In this document: positions 34,925 through 43,793 of the stretch, one piece after another
How positions within the stretch are numbered: the stretch's first letter is position 1
Layout: each line of letters begins with the position of its first letter
Source: CAYXLI01 sp964464925
GTDB lineage: Bacteria > Acidobacteriota > Terriglobia > Bryobacterales > Bryobacteraceae
Reading direction: 5' to 3'
NCBI GenBank assembly: GCA_964464925.1
Contig: CAYXLI010000038.1
Location: forward strand, 1 to 49,791
Length of the DNA stretch: 49,791 bases
Program-made: the position numbers and the translations under genes
Notes under the pieces: generated by a model
Told to the model about the DNA's origin: nothing
The model's database searches: none
What the model saw: only the letters and a program-made list of their open reading frames with translations

Positions 34925-35412
34925 GCGTTAGACCTCTTGATGGAACCGAGCAGGAGTTTGCCGCCGTCCACCTTTACGTCATATCGATCCAGTGCGCGAG
35001 GGGCGGGACCGCTGAGCACCTTTCCATGTATATCGAATGTGGACGTGTGGCAGGGGCAGAGAAAGTTCTTGTGGTTTTCATCCCAATGATAAGCGCAGCC
35101 CAAATGGGTGCATTGAGGCGAGAACGCCGTGATCTGATTGTTCGCTTCTCTTACAACCCAAGCAGTGGACTTTTCACTGGTTACTTTCCATCCATCGACG
35201 CGAAGCCGCCGGAATACGACTTCTTCAGGCGTATTCGGCTGGATCTGCGAAACGTCTCCGGCGTCAACCCAGTCCGATTCTTTCTTCGCACGCGGCGGCA
35301 ACAGCAGATACACCGCAGCCGGGCCTGCGATAGCAGCCACGATGACAGTCCATAATCCGTAGATTGCGCCGAGGTGGAATCTACGGCGGTCTATGCCTTT
35401 CGTTTCTTCCAT
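34921..35412 (-). CDS. Rieske iron-sulfur protein
   Basis: Protein of 163 residues from the ATG at 35410-35412. The N-terminus has a twin-arginine motif DRRRFHLG and one span (about 14-38), the usual Tat-anchored layout. The [2Fe-2S] boxes are C101-T-H103-L-G-C106 and C119-P-C121-H122. It accepts one electron from quinol and passes it on to heme c. The first gene of a two-gene operon with cytochrome b (ATGA overlap). The upstream frame extension is not supported by a ribosome site. Confidence 0.93.
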   Translation of the reverse strand: MEETKGIDRRRFHLGAIYGLWTVIVAAIAGPAAVYLLLPPRAKKESDWVDAGDVSQIQPNTPEEVVFRRLRVDGWKVTSEKSTAWVVREANNQITAFSPQCTHLGCAYHWDENHKNFLCPCHTSTFDIHGKVLSGPAPRALDRYDVKVDGGKLLLGSIKRSNA

Positions 35413-35483
35413 ATCGGCCCTATTGTATTTCGGGTCCGGTAGGAAGGTGTACTGAATTTGTAAAAAGAACGTCGAAGCCGGCC

Positions 35484-37913
35484 TTACGAGGTCGAGCAGA
35501 CTTCGACCAGACGCGTCCGAAGAGGATCGAGGATTTCTTCGGGCACCTTGGCTCCGCCGCAAGTTATGTAGAAAACGTCCAGCGCTCTGTGCGCCTCAGT
35601 ATCGATGAGAACGACTTCTATGCTGCAGCCTTTGGAAGAGAATGCTTCGGCAACGTCGTAAAGAAGTCCGGAGCGGTCCTCCGCCACTACCTCGACGAGC
35701 GTCGCGTGAGTCGAAGCGGTGTTATCGATACTGACTGTAGGCTCAATGCGCGGTTTACCGCCCCCGGCATTCCTAACCCGCCCTCGCAGGAGTCTCCGGA
35801 CATCTTCTTTTCCGAGCGCGGCCCGTTGAAGAGTCAGTTTGAGCCGATCCACTTCCGGCGGATTCAGTTCGAGTGTCCGCATCGGATCCTCAAAAGTGAA
35901 GGTATCCAGAATTGTGCCACTCTTGTTCGCAAACGCTTCGGCCTTTACGATATTCATCCCAAAACCGGATAACGTGCCGGCGAGTGCAGCAAAGAGGTTT
36001 GGGCGGTCCTGCGTGACAACAGTGGCTTGGTACGAGCCCTCGTGCCGACGCAGGTCCACGGCGACTCCAGCCACACGGCTGAGTTGCTCCAGTTCCTTGT
36101 GCCAATGGATGTCCGCTTCAGAATGAGTGAGCAGGTAGCGCGTCGGGAAACCTTCCAGGAAAGCCTGGTCACCAGACTCGACATGAATGCGTTCGGTATC
36201 GAGTTCGGCTGTCAACTCGCGGCTGATTACAACGAATACGCGCCACAGCTGCTCAAGCCGCCAGCGGGTCATCGCTTCCGGGTTGACGGCGCTGATGTCG
36301 GCGTAGGTCAGTAGAGTGAGATATCGAAGGTGCTCGATGGTGCCGGCGCGGTGAGCGGAATCTTCGACCACGGTGCGGTCATTCAGATCGCGCGCCATCG
36401 CAGCGGACAGGACCAGATGATGTTCAATCAGATAGATCGCTGTGGCGGCCGCATCGGCAGGAATCTGAATCCGCGCAAATGCCGATCTGGCGAGTTCGAC
36501 CGAGACTTGCGAATGATTTCCGCTACGGGCGCCTTTGCCGACATCGTGGAACAGAAGCGCGATGGCGAGTACAGCAAATTCCGGAAGTTCCGAGAGTAGA
36601 TCCTTAAAGCGGCGGAGCGAGGGTTCCTTGCTGGTGCGCAACTCGGCGAGGGTCTCGAGCGTAACGATGGTATGCTCATCCACGGTGTAGCGATGGTAGA
36701 AATCGCGGACGACGAGCGAATCGATTTCGGCCCACTCCGGAAAAATGGCCAGCAACATTCCGGTTTCATGCAGGGCGCGTACGGCAAGTGTGGCATGTTG
36801 ACCATTCAGAATGTCGCGTAAAGAAGGCCAGATGGGCCGTGAACGCGAGAAGTGCTCCCGGAGCATCGGAAGATTCTCGTGGATGCGGCGTTCGGCTTCC
36901 AGGGACGGACGGATTCCATGGCGCGCAATGAACTGAAAGAGACGGACGGCGAGATCCGGATCCGCCTGCAATTGCTGCGGAGATTTAAAGAAGACGCGCT
37001 CCCGATTGACAGTGAACTCTGCATTTGAGAGCCGGCCGCGCCAGTCCTGAAATTGCCGTAGTAGAGAGCCTTCGGTGAGTGTTTCGGACACCTCCATCTC
37101 GCGGAGAGCGGCCCGGTGAACATCGCGCGCGTGCCTGTAATACTCGCGCATCCAGCGTTCAGGATCGTCGGAAAAGGCCTCCTGCGTGTCGAAGTTGAGT
37201 ACGTTGTTATCGCGACCGAATCTGAAGTGCAACCGGCAGCGCACATTCGCTAAAAACTCAGTGGCTCGATCCATCAGAGGCGGCCCTTGTTCGGAGGCGC
37301 GCAACTGGGCGAGCCATCGGGTTAACTGGATGTCCCGCATTCCTCCGGGAGCTTCCTTGATATTGGGCTCGAGGTGGTAGATGGTGTTTTGGAACTTGGC
37401 GTGACGAGAGCGGGCCAAGTCGCAAAGATGAGAAATCAACTCCGTTTTTTTCTTCTGGAAGAAACGAGGCAGGCGTTCCTGCAATTGTGCATAGACGCTC
37501 TCAGAGCCGCAGAGGAAACGCTGATCCAAAAGGCTGATGCTGAGTTCAACGTTGTGACTATCGAGTGCGCAGCACTCAGTGATCGTGCGTACGGATTGAC
37601 TGACGCGCAAACCTGCGTCCCAGAGGTCCCGAAGAAACGCCGACAGTGCGTCCTTCTGTTCGTTGCCTTGAATATCCCGCTCAACAAGGATGAGGACATC
37701 GACGTCGGAATACGGGTAGAGGTCGCGTCTTCCGAACCCGCCGACAGCCAGAATGGCCGTGGGAGGTCCGGAAGCCGCGCCCAAAGTGCGCAGATAGGCA
37801 GATATGGTGATTTCATCCACCATTGCGGTGCGCGCCGCGATGGCCATCGAAGCATCATTCGTTGCCTCGAAGATGCGCTGAATCCGGTCAAGTTTAGAGT
37901 GCGGAGTCGCCAC
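35484..37913 (-). CDS. glnD: PII uridylyltransferase/uridylyl-removing enzyme GlnD
   Basis: About 809 residues from the GTG at 37911-37913; the longer frame (to 37976) runs inside the PII gene and a TTG at 37892 is a shorter option. The nucleotidyltransferase signature GGFGRRDLYPYSDVDVLI lies at about 58-75. The HD domain shows LLFHDVGKG and an EHH motif. Two ACT domains end the protein (TVVTQDRPNLF and VEVVAEDRSGLL). GlnD adds UMP to PII in low glutamine and removes it in high glutamine. It overlaps the PII gene by 20 bases in the amt-PII-glnD operon, which is a complete nitrogen-sensing unit. Confidence 0.92.
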   Translation of the reverse strand: MATPHSKLDRIQRIFEATNDASMAIAARTAMVDEITISAYLRTLGAASGPPTAILAVGGFGRRDLYPYSDVDVLILVERDIQGNEQKDALSAFLRDLWDAGLRVSQSVRTITECCALDSHNVELSISLLDQRFLCGSESVYAQLQERLPRFFQKKKTELISHLCDLARSRHAKFQNTIYHLEPNIKEAPGGMRDIQLTRWLAQLRASEQGPPLMDRATEFLANVRCRLHFRFGRDNNVLNFDTQEAFSDDPERWMREYYRHARDVHRAALREMEVSETLTEGSLLRQFQDWRGRLSNAEFTVNRERVFFKSPQQLQADPDLAVRLFQFIARHGIRPSLEAERRIHENLPMLREHFSRSRPIWPSLRDILNGQHATLAVRALHETGMLLAIFPEWAEIDSLVVRDFYHRYTVDEHTIVTLETLAELRTSKEPSLRRFKDLLSELPEFAVLAIALLFHDVGKGARSGNHSQVSVELARSAFARIQIPADAAATAIYLIEHHLVLSAAMARDLNDRTVVEDSAHRAGTIEHLRYLTLLTYADISAVNPEAMTRWRLEQLWRVFVVISRELTAELDTERIHVESGDQAFLEGFPTRYLLTHSEADIHWHKELEQLSRVAGVAVDLRRHEGSYQATVVTQDRPNLFAALAGTLSGFGMNIVKAEAFANKSGTILDTFTFEDPMRTLELNPPEVDRLKLTLQRAALGKEDVRRLLRGRVRNAGGGKPRIEPTVSIDNTASTHATLVEVVAEDRSGLLYDVAEAFSSKGCSIEVVLIDTEAHRALDVFYITCGGAKVPEEILDPLRTRLVEVCSTS

Positions 37914-38232
37914 GGTCCTCGTTACGGATGCGGATGGCGTCGGCCACGTCAAAAACGAAGATCTTGCCATCGCCAATATTGCCGGTGCGCGCAGCGCCGG
38001 CTAATGTCTTTACAACCTCGTCGAAGCGCGCAGAAGGAACGACGAGTTCCACTTTTACCTTGGGCAGGAGGTCCACATTGTATTCCTGGCCGCGATAGAC
38101 CTCTTTATGTCCTTTCTGACGGCCATGGCCGCGAACCTCTGTGATGGTCATGCCATCGATGCCGATGGCCTTGAGGGCTTCCTTGACCTCTTCCAGCTTA
38201 AACGGCTGAATAATCGCTTCGATCTTCTTCAT
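37894..38232 (-). CDS. glnB: PII nitrogen regulatory protein (GlnB/GlnK)
   Basis: Protein of 112 residues, standard PII length. MKKIEAIIQPFKLEEVKEAL is the family N-terminus. The T-loop keeps Y51, the uridylylation site, in VYRGQEYNVDLLPK, and the C-terminal signature TGNIGDGKIFV is intact. It lies 14 bases after the amt stop, the classic glnK-amtB-like pairing, so it probably binds and closes the channel when nitrogen is ample. Its 3' end overlaps the glnD start. The symbol glnK would be equally fitting. Confidence 0.95.
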   Translation of the reverse strand: MKKIEAIIQPFKLEEVKEALKAIGIDGMTITEVRGHGRQKGHKEVYRGQEYNVDLLPKVKVELVVPSARFDEVVKTLAGAARTGNIGDGKIFVFDVADAIRIRNEDRGDSAL

Positions 38233-38246
38233 TGAACTATCCCTTC

Positions 38247-39632
38247 CTAGGTCTCTAAGTTATAGCCTTCCTCTCCATGCATACTGATGTCGAGGCCGGC
38301 CCGCTCTTCCCTGCTATCTACTCGTACTCCAAAGACGAGATCGGAAATTTTGAGCGAGATCAACGTGCCCACGATACCAAGCACCATCGCGATTGCAGTT
38401 CCGATCAACTGGTTGACGACCTGCCCGCCGTTGCCGTCTACGAGTCCAAGAGGCGCCGGTTGCCCAGCGGTGTTCTTGAGTGCATCGTTGACTGCGTTCG
38501 TTGCAAAAACACCGGTGAGGATGGCGCCCAAAGTTCCGCCCATCCCGTGCACGCCGAAGGCGTCGAGCGAATCGTCGTAACCGAATTTGTGCTTTACCTT
38601 CACTACCATGGTGTAGCAAACCAGGCCCGCGGCCAAACCGATCAGCATTGCCGGAAAGGGCTTCACGAATCCCGAAGCCGGCGTAATGGCGACTAAGCCG
38701 GCGACACAACCTGAGATGCCGCCGAGCACGCTCGGCTTGCCATCGTGCATCCATTCGGCCGCGACCCAACCCAAAGCGCCGGTGGCTGAAGCGAAGTGAG
38801 TGGCAACAAAGGCGCTGGTGGCCAGGGCCGATGCACCGAGAGCGCTGCCCGCGTTGAAACCAAACCAGCCGACCCAGAGCAGACAGGCTCCAATAAAACT
38901 GAGCACGAGGCTGTGCGGCTTCAGTTGATCTGTCCCGAAGCCGTCGCGCTTGCCGAGATAGATGGCACAAACGAGTGCTGAGATGCCTGAGGTGATGTGC
39001 ACCACCGTGCCTCCGGCAAAATCGAGACAAGGAATCTTCCCGCCTAAATAGGCGTTGAGCAAGCCGCCCTTGCCCCACACCATATGGGCCATCGGGAAGT
39101 AAACAATGAATGCCCAAAGAACCGTGAACAACGCCATGGCGCTGAAGCGCATTCGCTCGGCAAATGCACCGGAAATCAAAGCGGGCGTAATAATCGCGAA
39201 CATGAGCTGGTAGACCATGAAGGTCTGCTGCGGAATGGTAGCCGCGTAATCGGCATTGGGAGCGGATCCAACTCCGTTCAGGAAGAGATAGCGCAAGTCC
39301 CCAAGGAAGGGGCTGCCCTCGCCGAATGCCAGGCTGTATCCGCAGATTGCCCATAAGACAGTAACAAGACACATCAGGAAGAAGCTTTGCATCATTGTGC
39401 CAAGCACATTCTTCCTCCGAACAAGACCACCGTAAAAGAGGGCCAGGCCGGGTCCGGTCATCATCAGAACCAGCGCCGCGCTGACCAACATCCAGGCGTT
39501 ATCACCGGCAGATTGCGCCGCCTTCGTGGAAGCCTCTACAGCCGCCAGTCTGGCATCCACACTAACCGGCGCCTGCGCCAGGAGCGGTCCAGAAAACAAG
39601 AGACTACAGCAAACACCAAACCATCTCGACAT
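38247..39632 (-). CDS. amtB: Ammonium transporter (first copy)
   Basis: Channel of 461 residues from the ATG at 39630-39632, where a signal peptide (MSRWFGVCCSLLFSGPLLAQA) begins; the longer frame has no support. Eleven membrane spans are visible. The two pore His residues are in YFPMAHMVWG and FGVHGMGG. GPGLALFYGG and FNAGSALGA are family motifs. It moves ammonium or ammonia inward. The PII gene follows after 14 bases. The 5' region up to 39865 is shared with the divergent porin; I looked for a sigma-54 site (GG and GC 12 bases apart) there and did not find a good one. Confidence 0.94.
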   Translation of the reverse strand: MSRWFGVCCSLLFSGPLLAQAPVSVDARLAAVEASTKAAQSAGDNAWMLVSAALVLMMTGPGLALFYGGLVRRKNVLGTMMQSFFLMCLVTVLWAICGYSLAFGEGSPFLGDLRYLFLNGVGSAPNADYAATIPQQTFMVYQLMFAIITPALISGAFAERMRFSAMALFTVLWAFIVYFPMAHMVWGKGGLLNAYLGGKIPCLDFAGGTVVHITSGISALVCAIYLGKRDGFGTDQLKPHSLVLSFIGACLLWVGWFGFNAGSALGASALATSAFVATHFASATGALGWVAAEWMHDGKPSVLGGISGCVAGLVAITPASGFVKPFPAMLIGLAAGLVCYTMVVKVKHKFGYDDSLDAFGVHGMGGTLGAILTGVFATNAVNDALKNTAGQPAPLGLVDGNGGQVVNQLIGTAIAMVLGIVGTLISLKISDLVFGVRVDSREERAGLDISMHGEEGYNLET

Positions 39633-39782
39633 CAGGGTCGCAAATCCTTTCACTTTCGTGGTGGGAGCCCACCCTCTTTCATAGCGGGTAGACACGTCTT
39701 GTGTTGAATCTCTCCCACTATGCAATGGCGGGGTGTCTTCAGGGAAGCTAAACCTTTCAATTAGGGCGATTGAAATTATCTA

Positions 39783-39813
39783 TTGGTAACTGCTGCGGGT
39801 CAGACCGTACAAT
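39783..39813 (+). promoter_or_regulatory. Candidate sigma-70 promoter of the porin gene
   Basis: TTGGTA (39783-39788) and TACAAT (39808-39813) are spaced by 19 bases and lie about 50 bases before the porin start. The -10 is good, the -35 and spacing are poor. An AGGAGA site follows at 39854-39859. Confidence 0.25.
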
Positions 39814-39865
39814 GGGGGCACTTTCAGTAGCAGTGCAAGCCTAAACTCAATTCAGGAGACTTCTC

Positions 39866-41020
39866 ATGACGCAACGCCAGATGTGTGTCTGCGCGCTGGC
39901 CTTCTTGGGGGCCATTGGTAAGTGCTTGGCGCAGAACCAGACACCCCCGGCTACGGACCAGAGCAGCACGCAAACCGCACCCGCTCCCGCGGCAGCACCA
40001 CCTGCTCCGGTGTGGTCGGCGGGACCAATCGATTTCAGTGGTTTGATCGATGGATACTATTCGCTTAACTTCAACCACCCCGCATCCCAAAACAACGTGG
40101 TGCGGAACTTCGATGTTAAGGCAAACCAATTCAGTTTGAACATGGCCAAGTTCTCCATGGCGCATACGCCGGATCCGGTCGGCTTCAACCTGGAGCTTGG
40201 ATTCGGACGCGCTTTCGAAATCTTTCACGCTACGGATCCGGCGGGAACAGACATTGTTCGCCACCTTTATCAGGCTTATGTGAGTGTGAAGCCAGCGTCT
40301 TTGAAAGGTCTGCAGATCGACTTTGGGAAATTTGCGACGAGCGCCGGCGCGGAAGTCACTGAAACACATCTGAACTGGAACTACTCCCGGTCGCTGCTGT
40401 ATGCGCTTGGGCCTTACTACCACATGGGGCTGCGCACGTCGATGCCGATTGGCAAGCACTTCACGGGCGGCGTACAGGTGGTAAATGGATGGAACAACGT
40501 GGAAGACAACAACAGCGGTAAGACGGTCGGCCTGACGGGAGCGTTCACGTCCTCCAAATTCAACTGGTACAACAATTACTACGTTGGTCCGGAACACAAT
40601 AATACCAACAAGGGTATCCGGAATTTCTATGACACCGTAGTCGCGATCAATCCGAATGCGAAGGTGAATTTTCTGTTCAACCTGGATGTGGGGCAGGATA
40701 ACCATATCGACAAGGGCTCGGACAATTTCTGGGGTACCTCATTTGCAACTAAGTTCCAGTTGAACGATTCCTGGGCAATCAGCCCGAGGTATGACTACTA
40801 CAGCGACAAGGATGGCTGGGCCACCGGTACGAATCAGAAATTACAGGAGTTTACGCTCACGGGGGAATACAAGATGAAAGAAGGTTTTCTCACGCGGCTG
40901 GAATATCGGCGCGACTGGTCGGATAGACCCTTCTTCGATCGCGGAAACGGATTGGCGAATTCCAAAAGCCAGAGCACCATTACGCTCGGCCTGATCGCCT
41001 TCTTCGGCCCGAAGCGTTAG
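39866..41020 (+). CDS. Outer-membrane beta-barrel porin
   Basis: Exported protein of 384 residues. The signal peptide ends at about KCLA-QNQT (22-23). A Pro/Ala/Thr-rich linker (24-50) leads to a beta barrel with many Asn/Tyr/Phe strands (GYYSLNFNHP, SLNMAKFSMAHTPDPVGFNLELGFGRAFE). This fits the BBP2-type putative outer-membrane family often found near amt genes in Acidobacteria; the family name comes from memory. The strong AGGAGA site at 39854 fixes the ATG. It lies between two ammonium transporters, divergent from the first, so it may pass nitrogen compounds through the outer membrane. Confidence 0.82.
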   Translation: MTQRQMCVCALAFLGAIGKCLAQNQTPPATDQSSTQTAPAPAAAPPAPVWSAGPIDFSGLIDGYYSLNFNHPASQNNVVRNFDVKANQFSLNMAKFSMAHTPDPVGFNLELGFGRAFEIFHATDPAGTDIVRHLYQAYVSVKPASLKGLQIDFGKFATSAGAEVTETHLNWNYSRSLLYALGPYYHMGLRTSMPIGKHFTGGVQVVNGWNNVEDNNSGKTVGLTGAFTSSKFNWYNNYYVGPEHNNTNKGIRNFYDTVVAINPNAKVNFLFNLDVGQDNHIDKGSDNFWGTSFATKFQLNDSWAISPRYDYYSDKDGWATGTNQKLQEFTLTGEYKMKEGFLTRLEYRRDWSDRPFFDRGNGLANSKSQSTITLGLIAFFGPKR

Positions 41021-41111
41021 GCGTTCGTATCAAAAAAGCTTTTGAGTATCGATAGATTTTTTTACTTTGACCCTTGCCGGGTCCTGTTCTAGCCTTAAAA
41101 TTCCACATCCG

Positions 41112-41165
41112 CAGTTCCCCGTCCTACGAACTGCAAAGAGCAAGCCAGTTCCCCGTCCTGAACTG
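41112..41165 (+). repeat. Two tandem hairpins with identical stems and loop core
   Basis: The same 14 bases, CAGTTCCCCGTCCT, begin two inverted repeats. The first runs 41112-41133 as CAGTTC, ten bases, GAACTG. The second runs 41146-41165 as CAGTTC, eight bases, GAACTG. They lie 12 bases apart between the porin and the TPR-like gene. They could be RNA hairpins in the porin 3' or TPR 5' untranslated region, or a pair of dimer operator sites. The reverse strand loops contain AGGACGGGG. Upstream at 41030-41060 there is a weak hairpin TCAAAA/TTTTGA followed by a T7 run (41058-41064), maybe a weak terminator for the porin. Confidence 0.7.
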
Positions 41166-41279
41166 ATCCCAAGAATCAAAAAGCAGAGACTGATGATCGC
41201 GTGAAGTGCCGGCCTGAATTGTGCTTCGGTGTTCGTACTATGCGATCACATACTCTCTCTGCGAGGCTATGGAGCACTT

Positions 41280-41768
41280 ATGTCGGTCGCACTGGAACGA
41301 TATTCGAACCGGGACCGGTTACCGCCGGTCCTGCGAACAGAGCAGGAAGGAGCGTCTGCAACCAAGCTTAAAGAATATATCTGCACGATGGAACGTGCGT
41401 GCGAAGAAGATCCCGAGTCCGCCGACCTGCGGACCTGCCTCGGACTTGCCCACGCCCTCAACCAGGACGTGAGCAAGTCAATAGCGACTCTGGAACAGGC
41501 GATTGCGCTGGACCAGAATCATTTCTTCGCACGCATGAAATACGCGGAGATGCTGTTCAACCTTCGTGCTTTACAGCGCGCCGAAGCAGAAACCCGAAAA
41601 GCGCTGCAACTGGCGCACAACGGCTGGGAATTCAGCATGGCGCGCCGGCTGTTTGAAAGAATTCGCGCCCACATGCCGGACCGGAAAACGCCCGTACGGC
41701 GGGGCCTGGCGGCTGTATCGGTGATGATTTTGCTGCTTTGTTGTATTGCTGCAATCGCCAGCAAGTGA
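41280..41768 (+). CDS. TPR-like protein with C-terminal membrane anchor
   Basis: Protein of 162 residues. The ATG at 41280 with GGAG seven bases before it is preferred over the GTG at 41229. About three helical hairpins resemble tetratricopeptide repeats (ACEEDPESADLRTCLGLAHALN, SIATLEQAIALDQNHFFARMKYAEMLF, ALQRAEAETRKALQLAHNG). A membrane span ends the protein (VMILLLCCIAAIA, about 147-159), so it should be tail-anchored with the repeats in the cytoplasm. No exact family recognised. It sits between the two ammonium-transport units. Confidence 0.75.
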   Translation: MSVALERYSNRDRLPPVLRTEQEGASATKLKEYICTMERACEEDPESADLRTCLGLAHALNQDVSKSIATLEQAIALDQNHFFARMKYAEMLFNLRALQRAEAETRKALQLAHNGWEFSMARRLFERIRAHMPDRKTPVRRGLAAVSVMILLLCCIAAIASK

Positions 41769-41971
41769 GTTTGCGGCGATACGAGGTATTTATCGCTGTC
41801 ATAAGAAGTTTGCGCTTTACAGAATTCGTGTTGCATTCGATGATTGGTCAGTCAGGAAAAGGTCGCCTGTTGCCGCCGACCAACGACAAAGATATCGGCA
41901 GTTCCACGACGAACGTCTGATTTGAAGCGGGCACCTGCAAAAACATTCAACTTTGAAGGTGGACATCCACA

Positions 41972-43573
41972 ATGACGGAACTTTCTTTCTTCGACAAGTG
42001 TTCGCGGTTGCGGGCGCGCTTACGAGACTCTGAATGGCGCCAATATGGCACCGTTCTTCTCATGGGTAAGTTATCGGGAATTGCGTTACTACTGCTGGTA
42101 GCGTATTTCTGGAACCCGGGTTTGCTGGGCTCCAGCGCCTTTGCAGCCGATCCCGCGCTCAAGGGGAACGACATCGTGAATCCCCTGAACACGGTGTGGA
42201 CTCTGGTGGCCGCCTTTCTCGTCTTCGGCATGCAGGTAGGCTTCACGATGCTGGAGGCAGGCTTCTGCCGCTCGCGCGAGACGGTGAACGTGTTAATGGA
42301 GTGCATCGTTGATACCTGTCTCTGCGGCCTGCTCTTCTATGCCTTCGGTTTCGCGTTCATGTTCAGCCACGGGAACGGATTTATCGGGCTGAACTGGTTC
42401 TTTCTCAAGGGGGCGCCTGCCACCTATGAGACAACCGGCGTAGCCTTCCTGGCGTTCTGGCTGTTTCAGTTCGCGTTCGCCGATACATGCTCCACGATTA
42501 CTTCGGGCGCGATGATCGGCAGAACTGGTTTCGTTGGAGACCTGGTATATAGCGTCGGCGTTTCCGGTTTCATTTATCCGATCATCGGGCACTGGGCATG
42601 GGGACCAGACGGCTTTCTGGCGACCATGGGCTCGGCCGGGAATTTCCTGCCCTCTCTCGGCACAAGCTTCCACGATTTCGCAGGCTCGACTGTGGTGCAC
42701 ACGATTGGCGGATTCGTGGCGCTGGCGGGTGCCATCGTTCTGGGTCCGCGGCTGGGACGCAAGTTCAAGCGCGACGGCGGTGGGCCGATGATGCCGCACG
42801 ATCTGACCATCGCGGCATCGGGCGGTTTGCTGCTGTGGTTCGGATGGTATGGCTTCAACCCGGGCAGCACACTTTCGGCGATGGACTTTGAGGGCATCGG
42901 ACGAGTAGCTGCCAACACGACGCTCGCTGCATGTGCCGCAGGTCTCACAGCCATGGCGGTCGCGTACATCATGAACAAGAACTGGGACGTGAGCTTTACC
43001 GTCAATGGCTTCCTCGCCGGCCTGGTGGCGATCACATGCCCTTGTTATTGGGTTAGCCCGACGGGTTCGATTGCACTGGGCGGAATCGCCGGCGTGGTTG
43101 TAGTGCTTGGCGTGGAGCTGCTGGAATGGCTTCGAATTGACGATCCCATCGGCGCGGTCCCCGTTCACGGGCTGTGCGGAATCTGGGGGACACTGTCTCT
43201 CGGCCTGTTTGCCTGCGGCCAATACGGTGCGACCGGGCCATTCGCGGCAGACAATTCCGCACCGCTAAAAGGGCTGTTCTACGGAGGTGGAACGAGCCTG
43301 CTGATGGCCCAATTGGTGGGAAGCTTGACTATCACACTCGCTACCTTCGGCGTGTCTTTAGCCTTGATGTACGCGGTGAACGCGATGGGTATTCTGCGCG
43401 TTTCGAGGGAAGGCGAACTGCACGGTCTCGATCTGCACGAGCACGGCATTTCCGCTTATCCGGAATACGTGATTTCGTCCACGGCCCGGCCAGCCGGGTT
43501 GAGCGCTTCCGTAGAGGCCGGCAAAGTGGTGCCGCAAGCTTCTACTCAGCCGGCAATAGACTCGGCACACTGA
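41972..43573 (+). CDS. amtB: Ammonium transporter (second copy)
   Basis: Channel of 533 residues, longer than the first copy. An N-terminal basic stretch and hydrophobic segment (about 26-47) end in SSAFAADP, a likely signal cleavage. The channel has pore His in FIYPIIGHWAWG and PVHGLCG, plus MLEAGFCRS and GFNPGSTLSA. The C-terminus has a 60-residue tail after LMYAVNAMGILRVS. No PII gene is adjacent. The ribosome site lies in a short palindrome GTGGACATCCAC (41959-41970) just before the ATG, so the start may be partly hidden in RNA. It runs with the TPR-like gene, 203 bases downstream. Confidence 0.94.
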   Translation: MTELSFFDKCSRLRARLRDSEWRQYGTVLLMGKLSGIALLLLVAYFWNPGLLGSSAFAADPALKGNDIVNPLNTVWTLVAAFLVFGMQVGFTMLEAGFCRSRETVNVLMECIVDTCLCGLLFYAFGFAFMFSHGNGFIGLNWFFLKGAPATYETTGVAFLAFWLFQFAFADTCSTITSGAMIGRTGFVGDLVYSVGVSGFIYPIIGHWAWGPDGFLATMGSAGNFLPSLGTSFHDFAGSTVVHTIGGFVALAGAIVLGPRLGRKFKRDGGGPMMPHDLTIAASGGLLLWFGWYGFNPGSTLSAMDFEGIGRVAANTTLAACAAGLTAMAVAYIMNKNWDVSFTVNGFLAGLVAITCPCYWVSPTGSIALGGIAGVVVVLGVELLEWLRIDDPIGAVPVHGLCGIWGTLSLGLFACGQYGATGPFAADNSAPLKGLFYGGGTSLLMAQLVGSLTITLATFGVSLALMYAVNAMGILRVSREGELHGLDLHEHGISAYPEYVISSTARPAGLSASVEAGKVVPQASTQPAIDSAH

Positions 43574-43582
43574 CGTAATTAC

Positions 43583-43618
43583 AAGGACTGGGTGGCGCAG
43601 CCGCTCCGCCCAGTCCTT
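43583..43618 (+). terminator. Hairpin after the second ammonium transporter
   Basis: AAGGACTGGG (43583-43592) pairs perfectly with CCCAGTCCTT (43609-43618). No T run follows, so it may stabilise the 3' end of the amt transcript or end it in a factor-dependent way. Confidence 0.45.
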
Positions 43619-43793
43619 AGCGCAAGTTCGAAATTGTAAGCTGTTCCCGGTAAAAATAACCCGGTCATTCCCTCCCAACCAGTCCTAGAATTTTTTCCGC
43701 TTCTCACTGTCTCGCCCCGCTAAGTGATTGATATACCATGCTCTGTGCCGTTTGGCAGATCAGCTGCAATTAGTGGAGCGGGAGGGAACGGCG

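Noticed and set aside
39633..39865. Search for a sigma-54 promoter between amt and porin
   Set aside because: No GG/GC pair with 12-base offset and TGGCAC/TTGC context on either strand.
39824..40705. 293-codon minus frame over the porin
   Set aside because: Antisense shadow; the porin frame has signal peptide, ribosome site and beta pattern.
42293..43222. 309-codon minus frame over the second amt
   Set aside because: Antisense shadow rich in Arg/Glu/Ala, no recognisable domain.
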